Of a DNA stretch of 64,000 bases, positions 46,980 to 57,542 are shown piece after piece. The notes under the pieces are model-generated. The model had not been told where the DNA came from, ran no database searches, and saw only the letters and a list, made by a program, of their open reading frames with translations. Position 1 is the first letter of the stretch. Every line of letters starts with the position of its first letter. Source of the DNA: Synchiropus splendidus (Eukaryota > Chordata > Actinopteri > Syngnathiformes > Callionymidae); NCBI RefSeq assembly GCF_027744825.2, contig NC_071338.1, forward strand, positions 30,299,501 through 30,363,500. The letters are read 5' to 3'. The translations under genes were made by a program, and so were the position numbers.

Positions 46980-47060
46980 AGATGTAGACCTGGATCTGGT
47001 AGCGATGGGTTGATGAGGACTCATGATACAAGTGTTTAAACTGAGAGCGCCACCTTGGGC
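46980..47060. repeat. Palindromic repeat family P, copy 2 (short)
   Basis: Contains GCGATGGGTTGATGAGGACT and GAGAGCGCCACCTTGG. It is a half-length copy next to two fuller copies. Confidence 0.5.
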
Positions 47061-47157
47061 CTCTCTGTGACTCTGCATGACCTCAAACTCTCACTGCAGT
47101 TGAGTGGGCGGCTGCAGTACCTGATTGTCGCCACATGGCGGCGGAACTGCATAACAA

Positions 47158-47330
47158 ACAGTAGTGATGGGCTGATGAGGCTTCATGAAACAGTGTCCTC
47201 ATTTTCTGCGCACAGTAGATGCCGCTGTTGGTCCTAAATAATGTGAGTTCATTGAAGCGGTTGTTATACTCCAAAGATTTTAGAGCACAGAGCGCCAACT
47301 AGTGGACAGTTTCACGATGACTCATCACGA
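47158..47330. repeat. Palindromic repeat family P, copy 3
   Basis: Left end GTAGTGATGGGCTGATGAGG with CTTCATGAAACAGTGTCCTC; right end GAGCGCCAACTAGTGGACAG with TTTCACGATGACTCATCAC. The ends are inverted relative to each other. This is the best-preserved copy. Confidence 0.65.
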
Positions 47331-47334
47331 GCAC

Positions 47335-47470
47335 ACAGTGGCGATGATACTTCATGTAGCTGCTACAGCAGCCAATAGGAGGCGCTCTCTGCTCCATGAT
47401 CTTTGGCTTTGATTTCAATCCGGTGGAACCAAGAGCGCCACCTGCTGAGCTATGGTGATAAGGTCCATCA
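47335..47470. repeat. Palindromic repeat family P, copy 4
   Basis: Contains AGGAGGCGCTCTCTGCTCCA and AGAGCGCCACCTGCTGAGC in inverted order, with GCGATGATACTTCATG at the left end. Directly follows copy 3. Confidence 0.6.
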
Positions 47471-47517
47471 CTATAGAGGTTTGAAACGGAGCGGCTCGAC
47501 CTCGGTGGGTCGGGGGG

Positions 47518-50500
47518 TCAGAAAGCTTCCTCCTCTTCATCTCCAGTGCAGCCGTAATCTGAAAGTGAGACGGCGGATGAACCTCTCTCCCACTGAAGGG
47601 ATCGTTGGAGACGGGTTCCGCTGTGAACAAACCTCCAACAAGCTGCAGGGCGCTGACGCACTCCTCCTCCTCTTCCTCCGCCTCCTCTGCTTCTTCCTCC
47701 TCCGCCACGGCGTCAGTGTCGCGGCTCGGTTCTGGACCTGCTTCCGTCGCCTCAGCCGGCGCGGGAACAGGCTCCTGGACCTCTGGTGTTATAGGCGGGC
47801 GGGACCTCACCGGGGTGGTGCTCAGTTTCCTGGACGAGGCTGAAGAGAAAACGGGGCGGAGCCTGCAACGAAAGACCGTCATCAGCACCAGGAGCCGGGT
47901 GGACCGTGGCCTGGGACCCACCTCTTCCTCTCCTGGGTCATACTCAGCTCCACATTGTCGCTGAGGTTGGTTCTCTTGGGGCGTCTGGGTCTCTTCCGCG
48001 CCACCTTGACGGGCGGCTCGTTGCTGGGGGGATCGGTGGTGGCCCCGGAGGTGTCCAGGTCTCGGAGGACCTGGTAGTTGATCTTGCTGGAGATCCTCTT
48101 CTTCTGCAGCATCTTCTCGATGGCTTCAGACGCCGACGACGACTCCAGACTCTCCTTCTTCTTCTTGCTCTTCTGAGGCTGCAACGAAGCGCCACAGGTC
48201 AGGGGTTCAAGGGTCGGGAGGAGGAGGATGATGAAGAGGAGGACACACCTTCTCCTTGTACGTGCCCTGCTCCTTCTCTTTTCTGATCCGCTCTTCTTTT
48301 TCTAAAACGACACACGAGTGAGCGACGGTGTCAGAGCTGTGGGGGACCAGCAGGGGGCGTCCTGACCTTTCTGCTCCTGCAGGAACTCCTGGTTCTGCTG
48401 CATCCACAGCTCCGTCTTCTCCTCGACCTCCTTGTCGTTCAGGATGTACTGCGGAGCCACAGCCGTCAGAACACTCCGTCTCATGATCTCAGGTGGCCAC
48501 ACTCACCTTGTCGATCTCCCGGTCGTCGATCCCGTCTAGGTCCAGGTCCCCGTCATCCTCCTCTGCGACGGCGACAGCACAAGTCAGGCGAGTCAGTGAG
48601 GGCGGGTCTGGGAGGCTGGGCTTTACCTGAGGTTTTGGTTGCGGGCTCCGGACTGCACAAGCTCTGGAAGGTCTCCTTGATGGCGAGTGTGGCGTCCGAC
48701 GGCAGCTTCTCCAGGAGGGCGTCCGGAGCTGCGTCCCGGTGCGGAGTGACCTCCTCCTCGATCACCTGACTCAGGAAGTCCTGGGTCAGCTGATTGGCAG
48801 CAGCCACCAGCTCGCTGTCGTCGCACGCCGGCCTCTCCGAGTCCGACGGAACTGTGTCTGGATCGGGAATGTCTGGGGACTCTACGGAAAAACCACGAAG
48901 GTCCACGCTCAAGACGACCCACCGGAACTAGGTGTAGGTACCAAATGTGTCCGCTTATCAAATGTGTCCTACCTGTCGCAGGATGATGACATCACATCTG
49001 GCATGTCTGTTCTTCTCCGCAGTCTGCGGAACAACGCGCCGTGCCAGATGTGACGTCATCACTCCGCGGCAGGTAGGACACGCTTGGTACAACACTGACT
49101 AGACTCACCCGACTCTCTGGTGTAGGCGGCGTAAATCCCGGGGAGCTTGGGTCGGCATTTCTCCAACTCGGACTCGATCTCCTCTTGGTACACGCTGATC
49201 TCACCTGAGGACACACACACACACCATGAGTGTGTGGTTGTGAATAGTGTGCACACAGGAGGACGTCACTCACTGACCTTCCAGTGTTCGCGCCAGTTCT
49301 AGCTCCAACTGTAAAGAGAGGCGAAACATGGTCAACAGTGATGTTGGCAGCAGCCAATCAGAGGAGGGAGGGGGCGGGACCTGCTGGAACTTGGCCTTCT
49401 GCTGACCAGCCGTGAAGGACGGAGGGTCACACTCCTGCTCCAGGTCCACCTTCATGAACTCGTCGACGGTCAGCTGACTGGTGGGCGTGTCCTCGAACTC
49501 CGTCAGCCTGCCGCGGGAGGGGGGGTTCTGTCAGCGGGTCCGGCTGCGGTGCCGCAGCACGTCGGGTTCTCACCTCTTCCTCAGCGTGGCCTGACACACC
49601 TTCACCACGCTGATCACGTCCTGCACCGTCAGGTGGAACTTGTGCATACGAGCGGCGATGAGAAGAGCTGCGGGGAGAGGAGAGCCGTGTGTCGCCATGG
49701 CAACGCAGAGGCAGCAGCGGACAAAGAGTGGGTACCGGCGCCGCAGAGGCCTGAAGGTCGACGCCCCGTGTGCATCCAGTCCCTCTTCATCCTCTGGACC
49801 AGCCGGAGAGCTGTCATGGACACATCGTGCGTCTTCCCTCCGAACTCCAGCATGTGGGCGAAGCGAGGAATGAGGAGGCACGGATCTGAGGAGGAGGAGG
49901 CAAAGAAGTGAAGGAGGAGGGGTGGCTCCAAGGAGGCGAAGAGGAGTAAAAGAGTTGGATGGGTGGAGGAGAGGAAGTGGCGAGAGAGAAGGGGGGGAAG
50001 CAGAGGTTAGAGAAAGAAAGGGAAGGCGAGGACGTCAGGTGATCGAGAAGAGTCGAGCAAGAAGGGAATGAAACAAGAGGAGAGCCTGAGTAGATGGATT
50101 TAGATGCTTGAGAAGGAGCAGAGTGCGAAGAGAAGAAGGTGTGGCCATGGAACATCTGCTGCGGAGCCACTAGAAGGTGCTATATGCTCTTATCATCATC
50201 GGCTTTGAACAACCACATTGTTTGTCACTTGAGAGCGTCACCTACTGAGCCCTGACAGTGAGGCGTCGTGAAGCTTCACCACTCATCTGCAGGAAGGAAG
50301 GGGGTGGGAAATGTGTGTGGGGGGGTTGAGTGACGGACCTATAGCCGGGGCGTTGATGCAGAGTTCTCGGGCGAGCAGCAGAAAGGTCTTCCCCAGGATG
50401 TAAACGTTCACCTGCACACAGTGACAGAGGTGAGCGACGTTCCTCTGATGACATCATCACGGTGCCGGACTCACCTGCAGGAGGTCGCTGAGGTCCAGAA

Positions 50501-51684
50501 GCATGTCTGACACGCACATCAGGAAACACACCGGTGACTCTCAGGAGACACACACACAGACACAGGTTGCTAGGATACGCGGCGTCCCCTCAGTGCGACA
50601 CACCAGGTACAGGCAGGCGGCGATCACGTGCTCCATCTTGCGTCCTCGCGTCAGGTGTTTGCTGACCACCATCTTGAAGAAGTTGAAGGCCGTGTCCAAG
50701 CAGTGCTGGTTCAGCTGCAGCTGACTCCCCAGGTTATGGATCTGACGCTTCCCTGCCCACACACAGTCACGTGTCAAACATTTTGACGACGATATGAATG
50801 AAAATTCAATATCGAATTCAGCCCAGGCGCTAGAGACGGGCTCATCAGGCTTCTATCTTCAGAGCCCACTAGATGGCGCACTCTGCTCTGAAATCTTTGG
50901 ATTTGAACAACCATGTCAATGAAACCTCACATCATTTTTAAGCCCACAGCACCACCTACTGAGCCCTGAGAAAGAGGACACGGTTCCATGAAGCTTCAAC
51001 ACCGATCACTACAAAGAGCCTTCTCTCCACTAAACACCTCCTGCAGCTCTTCAGGGTTTGTTCCCCAGGGTCTGCCCCGGGGAACAAACCCTGACTGAGC
51101 TTCTATCTTTAAGACAAAGTCCAACTTTCAGCTGCAAAAAAAGTTGGTGACCACAGACGAGAGTAGCTTTGTCTTTTGGCTCAGCTCTTTCCCCATTCCC
51201 ACTACACCAATCCTTCCATCACTCGAGAACAAGACCCAAGACTCTTATATTTACATGAAAGTTGATACACATCCACCTATATTTACCACACGTTGACAGA
51301 AAACAAAGCACTCAGTTGGAGATAAATATCAAAATAGCACTTGCCTTTCTGCAGAGTTTGCGTTCGGGATTCTTTTCCGACGCTGGTGTGAAAGCCAGAC
51401 ACCAGCAGAGATGTCTTCAGAGGACCTGAGAAACAAAGACGGGTGGGTCAGCCAGGAGTCATGGAGACACCAGAAATGTGAACAGGTGATTTTGTCTCAC
51501 CGTCTGCTGAGACAAACTGGCCCACCGCGCTGGACACGCCGCCGCTTCCCTCCACAAACTGAACCTCTGAGACGATGATGTTGTCCTCCAGCACCGAGCC
51601 GCAGCCCGTGCACACGGCGCTCCCCCGGGCCTGGTCCACATCGATGTCCGAGCCCCCGCAGGTGCGGCAGCGCCTGGAGCTCAT
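47518..51684 (-). CDS. brf1: TFIIIB subunit BRF1 (TFIIB-related factor), 17 coding exons
   Basis: Exons 5' to 3' (high to low): 51684-51501, 51425-51345, 50752-50579, 50506-50475, 50411-50339, 49885-49736, 49667-49574, 49507-49381, 49308-49278, 49204-49109, 48881-48627, 48562-48507, 48448-48367, 48301-48249, 48178-47922, 47862-47633, 47558-47518; 2016 nt, 671 residues. BRF1 joins TBP and BDP1 in TFIIIB and recruits RNA polymerase III to tRNA and 5S genes. Visible: zinc ribbon C6-X2-C9...C25-X2-C28, cyclin-like repeats ([36 protein letters not shown]), the conserved Brf homology segment ([19 protein letters not shown]), an acidic tail and the end [12 protein letters not shown]. The ATG lies four bases after a good acceptor, so the 5' UTR continues in an upstream exon. 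Intron 2 has a GC donor (AAAG|GCAAGT). Whether this is the brf1a or brf1b copy is unclear. Confidence 0.95.
48964..49081. repeat. 118-bp near-perfect hairpin element in brf1 intron 10
   Basis: The left arm begins GTGTCCTACCTG and carries GATGACATCACATCTGGCA. The right arm is its inverse, with TGCCAGATGTGACGTCATC and ends CAGGTAGGACAC. The centre is CTCCGCAGTCTGCGG. Arms are about 55 bp with few mismatches. The form is that of a miniature inverted-repeat element; clear target duplications were not seen. Confidence 0.85.
49886..50150 (+). repeat. Purine-rich tract in brf1 intron 5
   Basis: About 260 bp made largely of G and A on the + strand (GGAGGAGGAGGC, GGAAGTGGCGAGAGAGAAGG and similar), hence pyrimidine-rich in the brf1 transcript. 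It ends at the palindromic copy starting at 50160. Confidence 0.7.
50160..50290. repeat. Palindromic repeat family P, copy 5
   Basis: AGCCACTAGAAGGTGCTATA at the left; AGAGCGTCACCTACTGAGCC and CGTGAAGCTTCACCACTCAT at the right. In brf1 intron 5. Confidence 0.6.
50828..51012. repeat. Palindromic repeat family P, copy 6
   Basis: Left: GACGGGCTCATCAGGCTTCT and CACTAGATGGCGCACTCTG. Right: CAGCACCACCTACTGAGCCC and CCATGAAGCTTCAACACCGA. In brf1 intron 2, the GC-AG intron. Confidence 0.65.
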
Positions 51685-51977
51685 GGTGCTGGATGTAAAG
51701 ATGGAGATGAGCATAAGAGAAACAAGGGCACAGGAGAAGCAGGGTGGATGCAGCTGCCACTCCACGTTTGTGTTTCGGTCTGTTCGTCGCTGGGACTAAA
51801 AACCACAACATTATAGTGGGACGTCTCATGGTCCTACAGGTATTTAGGGAACAGACAAACCAGGGAACGGGCTGTGTTGCGTTAAGTTGGATCCATATTG
51901 ACAGGCTGGACTTTCACTGGTTAATAAGCCCTGAGGCCAATAATTTAAATAAAACAAACACCACAACATTCAACATA

Positions 51978-52393
51978 TATTTATCATATTTTCCATACAT
52001 ATTTTGTAATAGCTCCGTCATTACAAGGGTGATGGGCACCATATTCATGTCACATTTAAAGAACCTCCCCATGGTGTTACTACAGCAACTAGTTTCTCAT
52101 ATTTCAGTTCTATACATTTTCCACTAATATATTTATCATATTTTCCATACATATTATGTAATAGCTCCGTCATTACAAGGGTGATGGGCACCATATTCAT
52201 GTCACATTTAAAGAACCTCCCTATGGTGTTACTACAACAACTAGTTTCTCATATTTCAGTTCTATATACTTTTCACTAATATATTTATCATATTTTCCAT
52301 ACATATTCTGTAATAGCTCCGTCATTACAAGGGTGATGGGCACCATATTCATGTCACATTTAAAGAACCTCCCCATGGTGTTGCTGGTCGAAC
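51978..52393. repeat. 152-bp tandem repeat, about 2.7 copies
   Basis: TTATCATATTTTCCATACAT starts at 51981, 52133 and 52285, an exact period of 152 bp each time. The copies are nearly identical (single-base changes such as ATTTTGTAAT, ATTATGTAAT, ATTCTGTAAT). Located between the first coding exon of brf1 and its probable 5' exon. Confidence 0.95.
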
Positions 52394-52576
52394 CGAACTT
52401 GCTTCCGAACTTTGAGAGTTATATACAATCAAACATTAAGAACGATCACTATGTAGATGAGTAATATAACAACTGCAGTAGATACATCGCTGCTGTTGTT
52501 GGACAGACTGTTACCATGGAGATGAAACGTTCAGGCCATGAGCGGAAGTGGGAGAAACTAAACAAAAAAAGCATCT

Positions 52577-52940
52577 CACCTGTGACCGTTGCACCTCGGG
52601 AAGCAAAACGGAAGACTTCAAGTCCAGCAGAGAGAAGATCCAGAGGTCCACCAGCACCTGGTTCCACCAGACGTCTCAGGAAAGCCGGGTCCAGCAGTAC
52701 CGAAGCCCTGTCCGTCAGATCGGCAGGATTAATAAACACAACTGGTTGGACTGGACCGGACGGTTTCGACGACAAAAGAGCATCATTTTGGAGCGGCTTT
52801 CTCAGCACACGAACGGACGCTCGAGATCGATCACCGCCGGAGACTATCAAACGCGATGGGATCGGAGTCAAAACAGTCGAGTTATTCAGTTAAAAAGTCG
52901 CAGAGTGTCGATCTCATGTTTCCCTTCCGACTAATGGCGC
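52577..52940 (-). other. Probable 5' untranslated exon of brf1
   Basis: On the minus strand a strong donor (CACAG|GTGAGATG) ends an exon at 52577. The brf1 ATG exon has an acceptor just before it (CATCCAG|CACCATG), so a non-coding upstream exon is required and this is the nearest good candidate. The exon carries a short ATG frame (MRSTLCDFLTE) and then an open frame of about 100 codons without ATG. Splicing does not place that frame in register with brf1. The upper boundary is not defined. Confidence 0.5.
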
Positions 52941-53528
52941 GCTGGGTGACGTCATTATGTGCGGGGGGGGGGGGGGTGTTTTCGTGACGACATGTTTGCA
53001 GTTGCTTGTGGGTGCGTTTTTGTTTTTTTTTGGACCAATGTCCACTATGTTTATGTGTAGGCGAGGTGATATAGTAATAATAATATGGATATAAATCTGA
53101 ATAAATATCACTGACTCCCCACGACTCGGAGAGGTGGTTCGACCCAACAGCCACCGAGAGCCACATTATGTCCACATTCATGTTCAATAGTCTCTTTTCT
53201 AAACGTGTTTCAATACTGATGCTTAGTCAGATGAAAGGCGGTGGCTTTTTTAAATAGATGAAAATGGAAAAATATCCGCTAAAGCCCGGCTTCCTGTTTA
53301 GGCCACGTGACAAGACATGTAGCGAACCAGCGACTCAAACGTCATTCAAGCGCGACCCAAACAGGAAGCGTGCGACTCGTCACGTGATCATTCCAAGCGC
53401 GGGCGTTTGAAGTCAACAGCGGCTGCTGGCTGATCATGAGCGTCAACATCTGTAATATCCGAGGAGATTATTGAAGTTTGTGCGATGTTCTGGAGGCAAA
53501 CGGACGCAGTTGTCCTCTCGCTTTCAAG
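52941..53528. promoter_or_regulatory. Divergent promoter region of brf1 and xrcc3
   Basis: Contains a perfect cAMP-response palindrome TGACGTCA (52947-52954), a run of 14 G (52963-52976), and two E-boxes CACGTG (53304-53309 and 53381-53386). The xrcc3 start codon lies in AAGATGGCGG, a YY1-type motif. The spacing suits a shared head-to-head promoter. Confidence 0.45.
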
Positions 53529-56500
53529 ATGGCGGAGCCTTCGTCTGGCGGGAGACGCGACTGGGATCAGCTGGAGCTTCACCCTCGGATCCGAGCCGCA
53601 GTGAGCCGAGGTACCAGCCGCCGACCGCTGGAGCAAGTAGCTCGAGCGTGGATCAGACATGTCGGAAACGTCAGACTGGGCGGCTCAGTGACCCGCAAGC
53701 TAAACAGTGCGAGAGCGAGAGACTGTCAAAGTGGATATTATTATTACTAGTGACGGATACATGAGGCATCTTAAAGCGTTTCAACACAATGACAAACCGT
53801 GTTGATACTGTGTCACTGAATACTGACACCTGCTGGACATAAAAAGTCCCTGCACGCCACCTGCTTGACAGAGTGAATTGTCACCGGTTTGATGATCCGG
53901 TGTGTACAATAATATCATTTAAGTCTTTGCATTCATATTGTATGATTCCAAATACGTTTTTCCAATGTTTTAAAATTAAAAATAATAAGAATAATGTGAA
54001 TGGTGAATTAAGAGTTACCTTGAAATTCATTTGAAATAGAACCAGACAAGTTGAGAATCTGAGACAAACTTACATGTTCTCACCCTGAACATGGACTGTT
54101 TGTTCCTCTTCCCTCTGGCAGGAGGCTACGGTCCATCCAGACCAGAACCTCCCGTCACAGGAACAGCTTCTTCCCCTCAGCCATCAGACTGTTAAATTTG
54201 TGATCAGCCTTTGTTATTTTATTTTATATATTATATTTATATATTATTTAACAGCACTTTATTTCAGAGCACTTTCCTAGTTGGTGAACCCCCACTGACC
54301 ATGGCAATAAATTTGATTCTGATTCTGATTCTCAGCCATCAGACTGTTAAATTTGTGATCAGCCTTTATTTTATTTTATTTTATTAACAGCACTTTATTT
54401 CTGGGCACTTAGTTGGTGAACCCCCACTGACCATGGCAATAAATTCTATTCTGATTCTGATTCTGATTCTAAGGGGACATGACCAAAAGAAAATAAGTTA
54501 TGCGAGATCTCGCAATAATGTGAATGGGTTTATGCTACTGTTCTTTTATGAGTTCAGTAGTGACGAGTGAGTGAGGGTGGAGAGAGCGAGGAACTGCAAT
54601 TGCTCTGTTTTCTGGCTACCAGTACACAGTGTTTGAGTGAAATAAAAGAAGAAACTAAACTATGGCTGTTTTTGTCTACTACCAGCAGACGCTACAATAC
54701 TTTTGCAACATCTCACGCCGTTCAAATGTATTGATTCTGCTGCGAGAAGTAGAGGAGTCATGGAGGACCTGACACTGATTTCAAAACCATGCTTGCGACG
54801 AAGCACGGACTGTATGTCCTCATATTTTAGTCCAATTTCAAAATAACATTCAACGAAACTTTCCCATGGATGCTGACTCGCCATGGTGGTTTGATCAGGA
54901 AGTAGTTACGACGTCACTTCAAACTAGTATTGTGTCGCAATACTCTTGCGAGATCTCGCAATACTATTTGTCTTTCTTTTTTCTTGTCATGTCCCCTGAG
55001 GGGCTCCGTACAAACTGGGTAAAACCTGGAGAAATACATTATTTTCCAATAGGAGATTACAATGGTCCCACGCTGCTTGTGTTTCCCCTGGAGCTGCTCC
55101 ATCATCCACAAAGACGTTGACAAGGAAGGTTAGCTTGTTTCAGCAGTTGCGTCCTGTTGAAACGCGACCCGTTTCTCATGACTTTAAAGATCCGAAGTGG
55201 CGCGTCGCTCATCACCTTCCTCCTCCTTCTGCAGCCAGGATCTCGTCCGTCCAGGAAATCTTGTGCTCTTCTGAGCTGGAGCTACAGAAGGCCACCGGCC
55301 TGTCTCGCTCAGACGTCCAGTGCCTTCTTCTCGCTGCAGCATCAGCCTGCAGGCACCACCCCCCTACCCCAGGTCAGGTGCTGGTCCTCCTCCCGACTCG
55401 GCAGCTTCTCCTACAGTCGTTAATCCCCGAAAATGAGCCTGACCTTTGACCTCTTCTGCTACTTCCGAATGCTCCTGTCCCTGTCTCTGCAGTGAACCTT
55501 CTTGATCTTGAGAAGTGCAAGTGGTTGGATGGTGACCTCAGGCTAAGTTTGGGATGTCCTCTGCTGGACCAGCTGCTGAGGGGGGGTCTGCCTGTAGGGG
55601 GCATCACCGAGCTGGCGGGAGAGAGCGGCGCCGGGAAGACCCAGCTGGCACTGCAGCTCTGCCTTTCCGTCCAGTTCCCCCGCCAACATGGCGGCCTGAG
55701 TTCAGGTCAGTGGCGGGTGGTGGTCGAGCCAGGGTCCGGGTCTTCTCCAGCAGGGGGTCAGGTCTGTCCTCCTGTGATACAGGAGCCGTCTTCATCTCCA
55801 CCGAGGACAGCTTCCCCAGCAAGCGTCTCCAGCAGCTGATCGTAGGGCAGCGCTGCCTGCGCCAGGACGTCCCTGAAGAGCTGGTCAGAAGTCTGCGCTT
55901 CAGCGACAACATCTACGTGGAGCACGCTGCAGACCTGGTGAGACTCAGGTGCAGTCAGTGAGGCGCCTGGCTGGACTTCAACACGTGTCTTCACTGATCA
56001 GTTGCCAAGTGTGGAAACAGAAACAGCTTGATAACTTCATTCTAAAAACAAGACGTTTCCTGCTATTTGCATGTATTTCTGCAGTAACTTCCTTCGAGAC
56101 TGAGACCCTTCACTTCTGTTGCTAAACACAAATCGTTGCCTGAAAATTTAGTGCTCAAAATGATGTAGTTCATGTCAGTCAAAAGCCTTTGAATACAAGT
56201 GAAAAATATATTTGGATCAGTCTAGTTCTTATTGCTTAGTTTCGTCACAACCCAAACAAGCACGATGCACTGGAGCTTCAGGTTTGTTGTCTATGTTGTT
56301 GGTGAACAGAATCTCCTCAGAAGCAAGTCAGGTAAACTCAGTGATCCGTGTGATCCAGGCGGCTCTGCAGAAGTGCCTCACCCAGCGAGTCCCCCTGCTG
56401 CTGGCTCGTGGAACCGTCCGCCTCCTGGTCGTGGACTCGGTGGCGGCACTCTTCAGGTGTGAGTTTGAAGCCGACGACTGGGTGAACAGAGCGAGGGAGC

Positions 56501-57542
56501 TGACGGGTCTGTCGTCCACGCTGAGGCACCTGAGTGACCAGTTCGGAGCCGCTGTGCTGTGCATCAACCAGGTGATGGAACTGTGATGCGCCGATACATC
56601 AGTCAGAACACACACACACACACACAGTTGAAGATGCCCAGGAGAAGATGCTGAGGTGAAAATACTGAGAAGATACTGAGGTTGAAGATACAGAGGAGAA
56701 GATACTGAGGAGAAGATACAGAGGAGAATATACTGAGGTTGAAGATACTGAGGTTGAATATATATAGGAGAAGATACTGAGGTTGAAGATACTGAGGTTG
56801 AATATATATAGGAGAAGATACTGAGGTTGAAGATACTGAGGTTGAATATATATAGGAGAAGATACTGAGGTTGAATATATATATATATAGGAGAAGATAC
56901 AGAGGAGAAGATACTGAGGTTGACGATACAGAGGAGAAGATACTGAGGTTGAATATATATATAGGATAAGATACAGAGGAGAAGATACTGAGGAAATGAT
57001 GCTGAGGAAATGATGCTGAGCTTGAAGATACTGTGGTGAAATACTGAGGAGAAGATACAGAGGTTGAATATACATTGGAGAAGATACAGAGGAGAAGATA
57101 CAGAGGCGACCATACTGAGGTTGAAGATACAGAGGAGGAAGACGACGGGTGGAGGCCTTACTCTGCTCCACACAACAACCTAAACCCTCCATGTGTGTTT
57201 CAGGTGACGGACGTCTTCAGCTCTGACGGCAGTTTGGGGTGAGTAGAGTCTTGTGTAGTGAGGTTTGCACCTGCAGCGCTTCACAGCAGGATTGTGGGTA
57301 ACCACCTCTCCCTCAGCCCCCTGTCCTCCGGCGTGGCCCCGGCTCTGGGACTCACCTGGGCCAACATGGTCACGATCCGCCTCATGATGCACCGACTGAG
57401 GGAGCAGGTGAGCCAGAGCGGACAGTGTAGCGCCCTCCGCAGGCTGGAGGTGGTGTTTGCTCCTCACCTGGCAAGGGACGGATGCCACGTGGCTGTCTGG
57501 ATGGAGGGAGTCCGAGGAGTCCAGAGACCTGAGTCCTCATGA
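53529..57542 (+). CDS. xrcc3: DNA repair protein XRCC3 (RAD51 paralogue)
   Basis: Exons: 53529-53610, 55235-55372, 55493-55705, 55783-55937, 56332-56571, 57204-57238, 57317-57542; 1089 nt, 362 residues (human about 346). XRCC3 pairs with RAD51C in the CX3 complex and acts in homologous recombination and Holliday-junction processing in the nucleus. Visible: N-terminal [17 protein letters not shown], Walker A GESGAGKT (116-123), [23 protein letters not shown], Walker B LLVVD (227-231), LCINQV, and the RAD51-family [12 protein letters not shown] segment near the end. All exon phases agree. Exon 6 is only 35 nt and follows a 15-bp-unit minisatellite. Intron 1 holds two LINE tails. ATTAAA at 57612-57617 may be the polyA signal. 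Head-to-head with brf1. Confidence 0.95.
54060..54475 (+). mobile_element. L2-like LINE 3' end with a duplicated tail
   Basis: 54080-54200 encodes the [21 protein letters not shown]-terminus and TCAGCCATCAGACTGTTAAA. The tail GACCATGGCAATAAATTTGA with TTCTGATTC units ends near 54332. A second copy of the tail (from TCAGCCATCAG) follows at about 54333-54470. In xrcc3 intron 1. Confidence 0.8.
56629..57140 (+). repeat. Minisatellite of about 15-bp units in xrcc3 intron 5
   Basis: Units GAGGAGAAGATACT, GAGGTTGAAGATACT and a variant with TATATATAGGAG alternate for about 510 bp. Because units are near multiples of three, one antisense frame stays open for 281 codons; it is not a gene. Confidence 0.93.

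Larger units (their letters stand above)
46188..47517. other. Convergent 3' untranslated regions of the flippase and brf1
   Basis: Possible + strand polyA signals AATAAA lie at about 46783 and 46792. A possible - strand signal (TTTATT on +) lies at 46840-46845. The two transcripts would then end within about 60 bp or overlap slightly. Palindromic family P copies occupy 46980-47060, 47158-47330 and 47335-47470, and would lie in the brf1 3' UTR. Confidence 0.55.

Noticed and set aside
47415..47921. Continuous 168-codon antisense frame as the brf1 C-terminus
   Set aside because: It reads through a donor at 47632. Splicing to 47558-47518 instead restores the conserved ending [12 protein letters not shown].
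52516..52934. + strand frames of 125 and 128 codons
   Set aside because: They overlap the probable brf1 5' exon, are basic low-information sequence, and have no recognisable domain or supporting splice sites.
53750..53880. Eighth copy of the palindromic repeat family
   Set aside because: Only weak similarity (GACACCTGCTGGACAT and CACGCCACCTGCTTGAC); the ends do not match well enough to list it.
56328..57173. 281-codon antisense open frame
   Set aside because: It runs through the 15-bp-unit minisatellite and then over xrcc3 exon 5 in antisense. The Leu/Ile/Tyr/Ser repetition is produced by the repeat units, and no domain or splice logic supports it.
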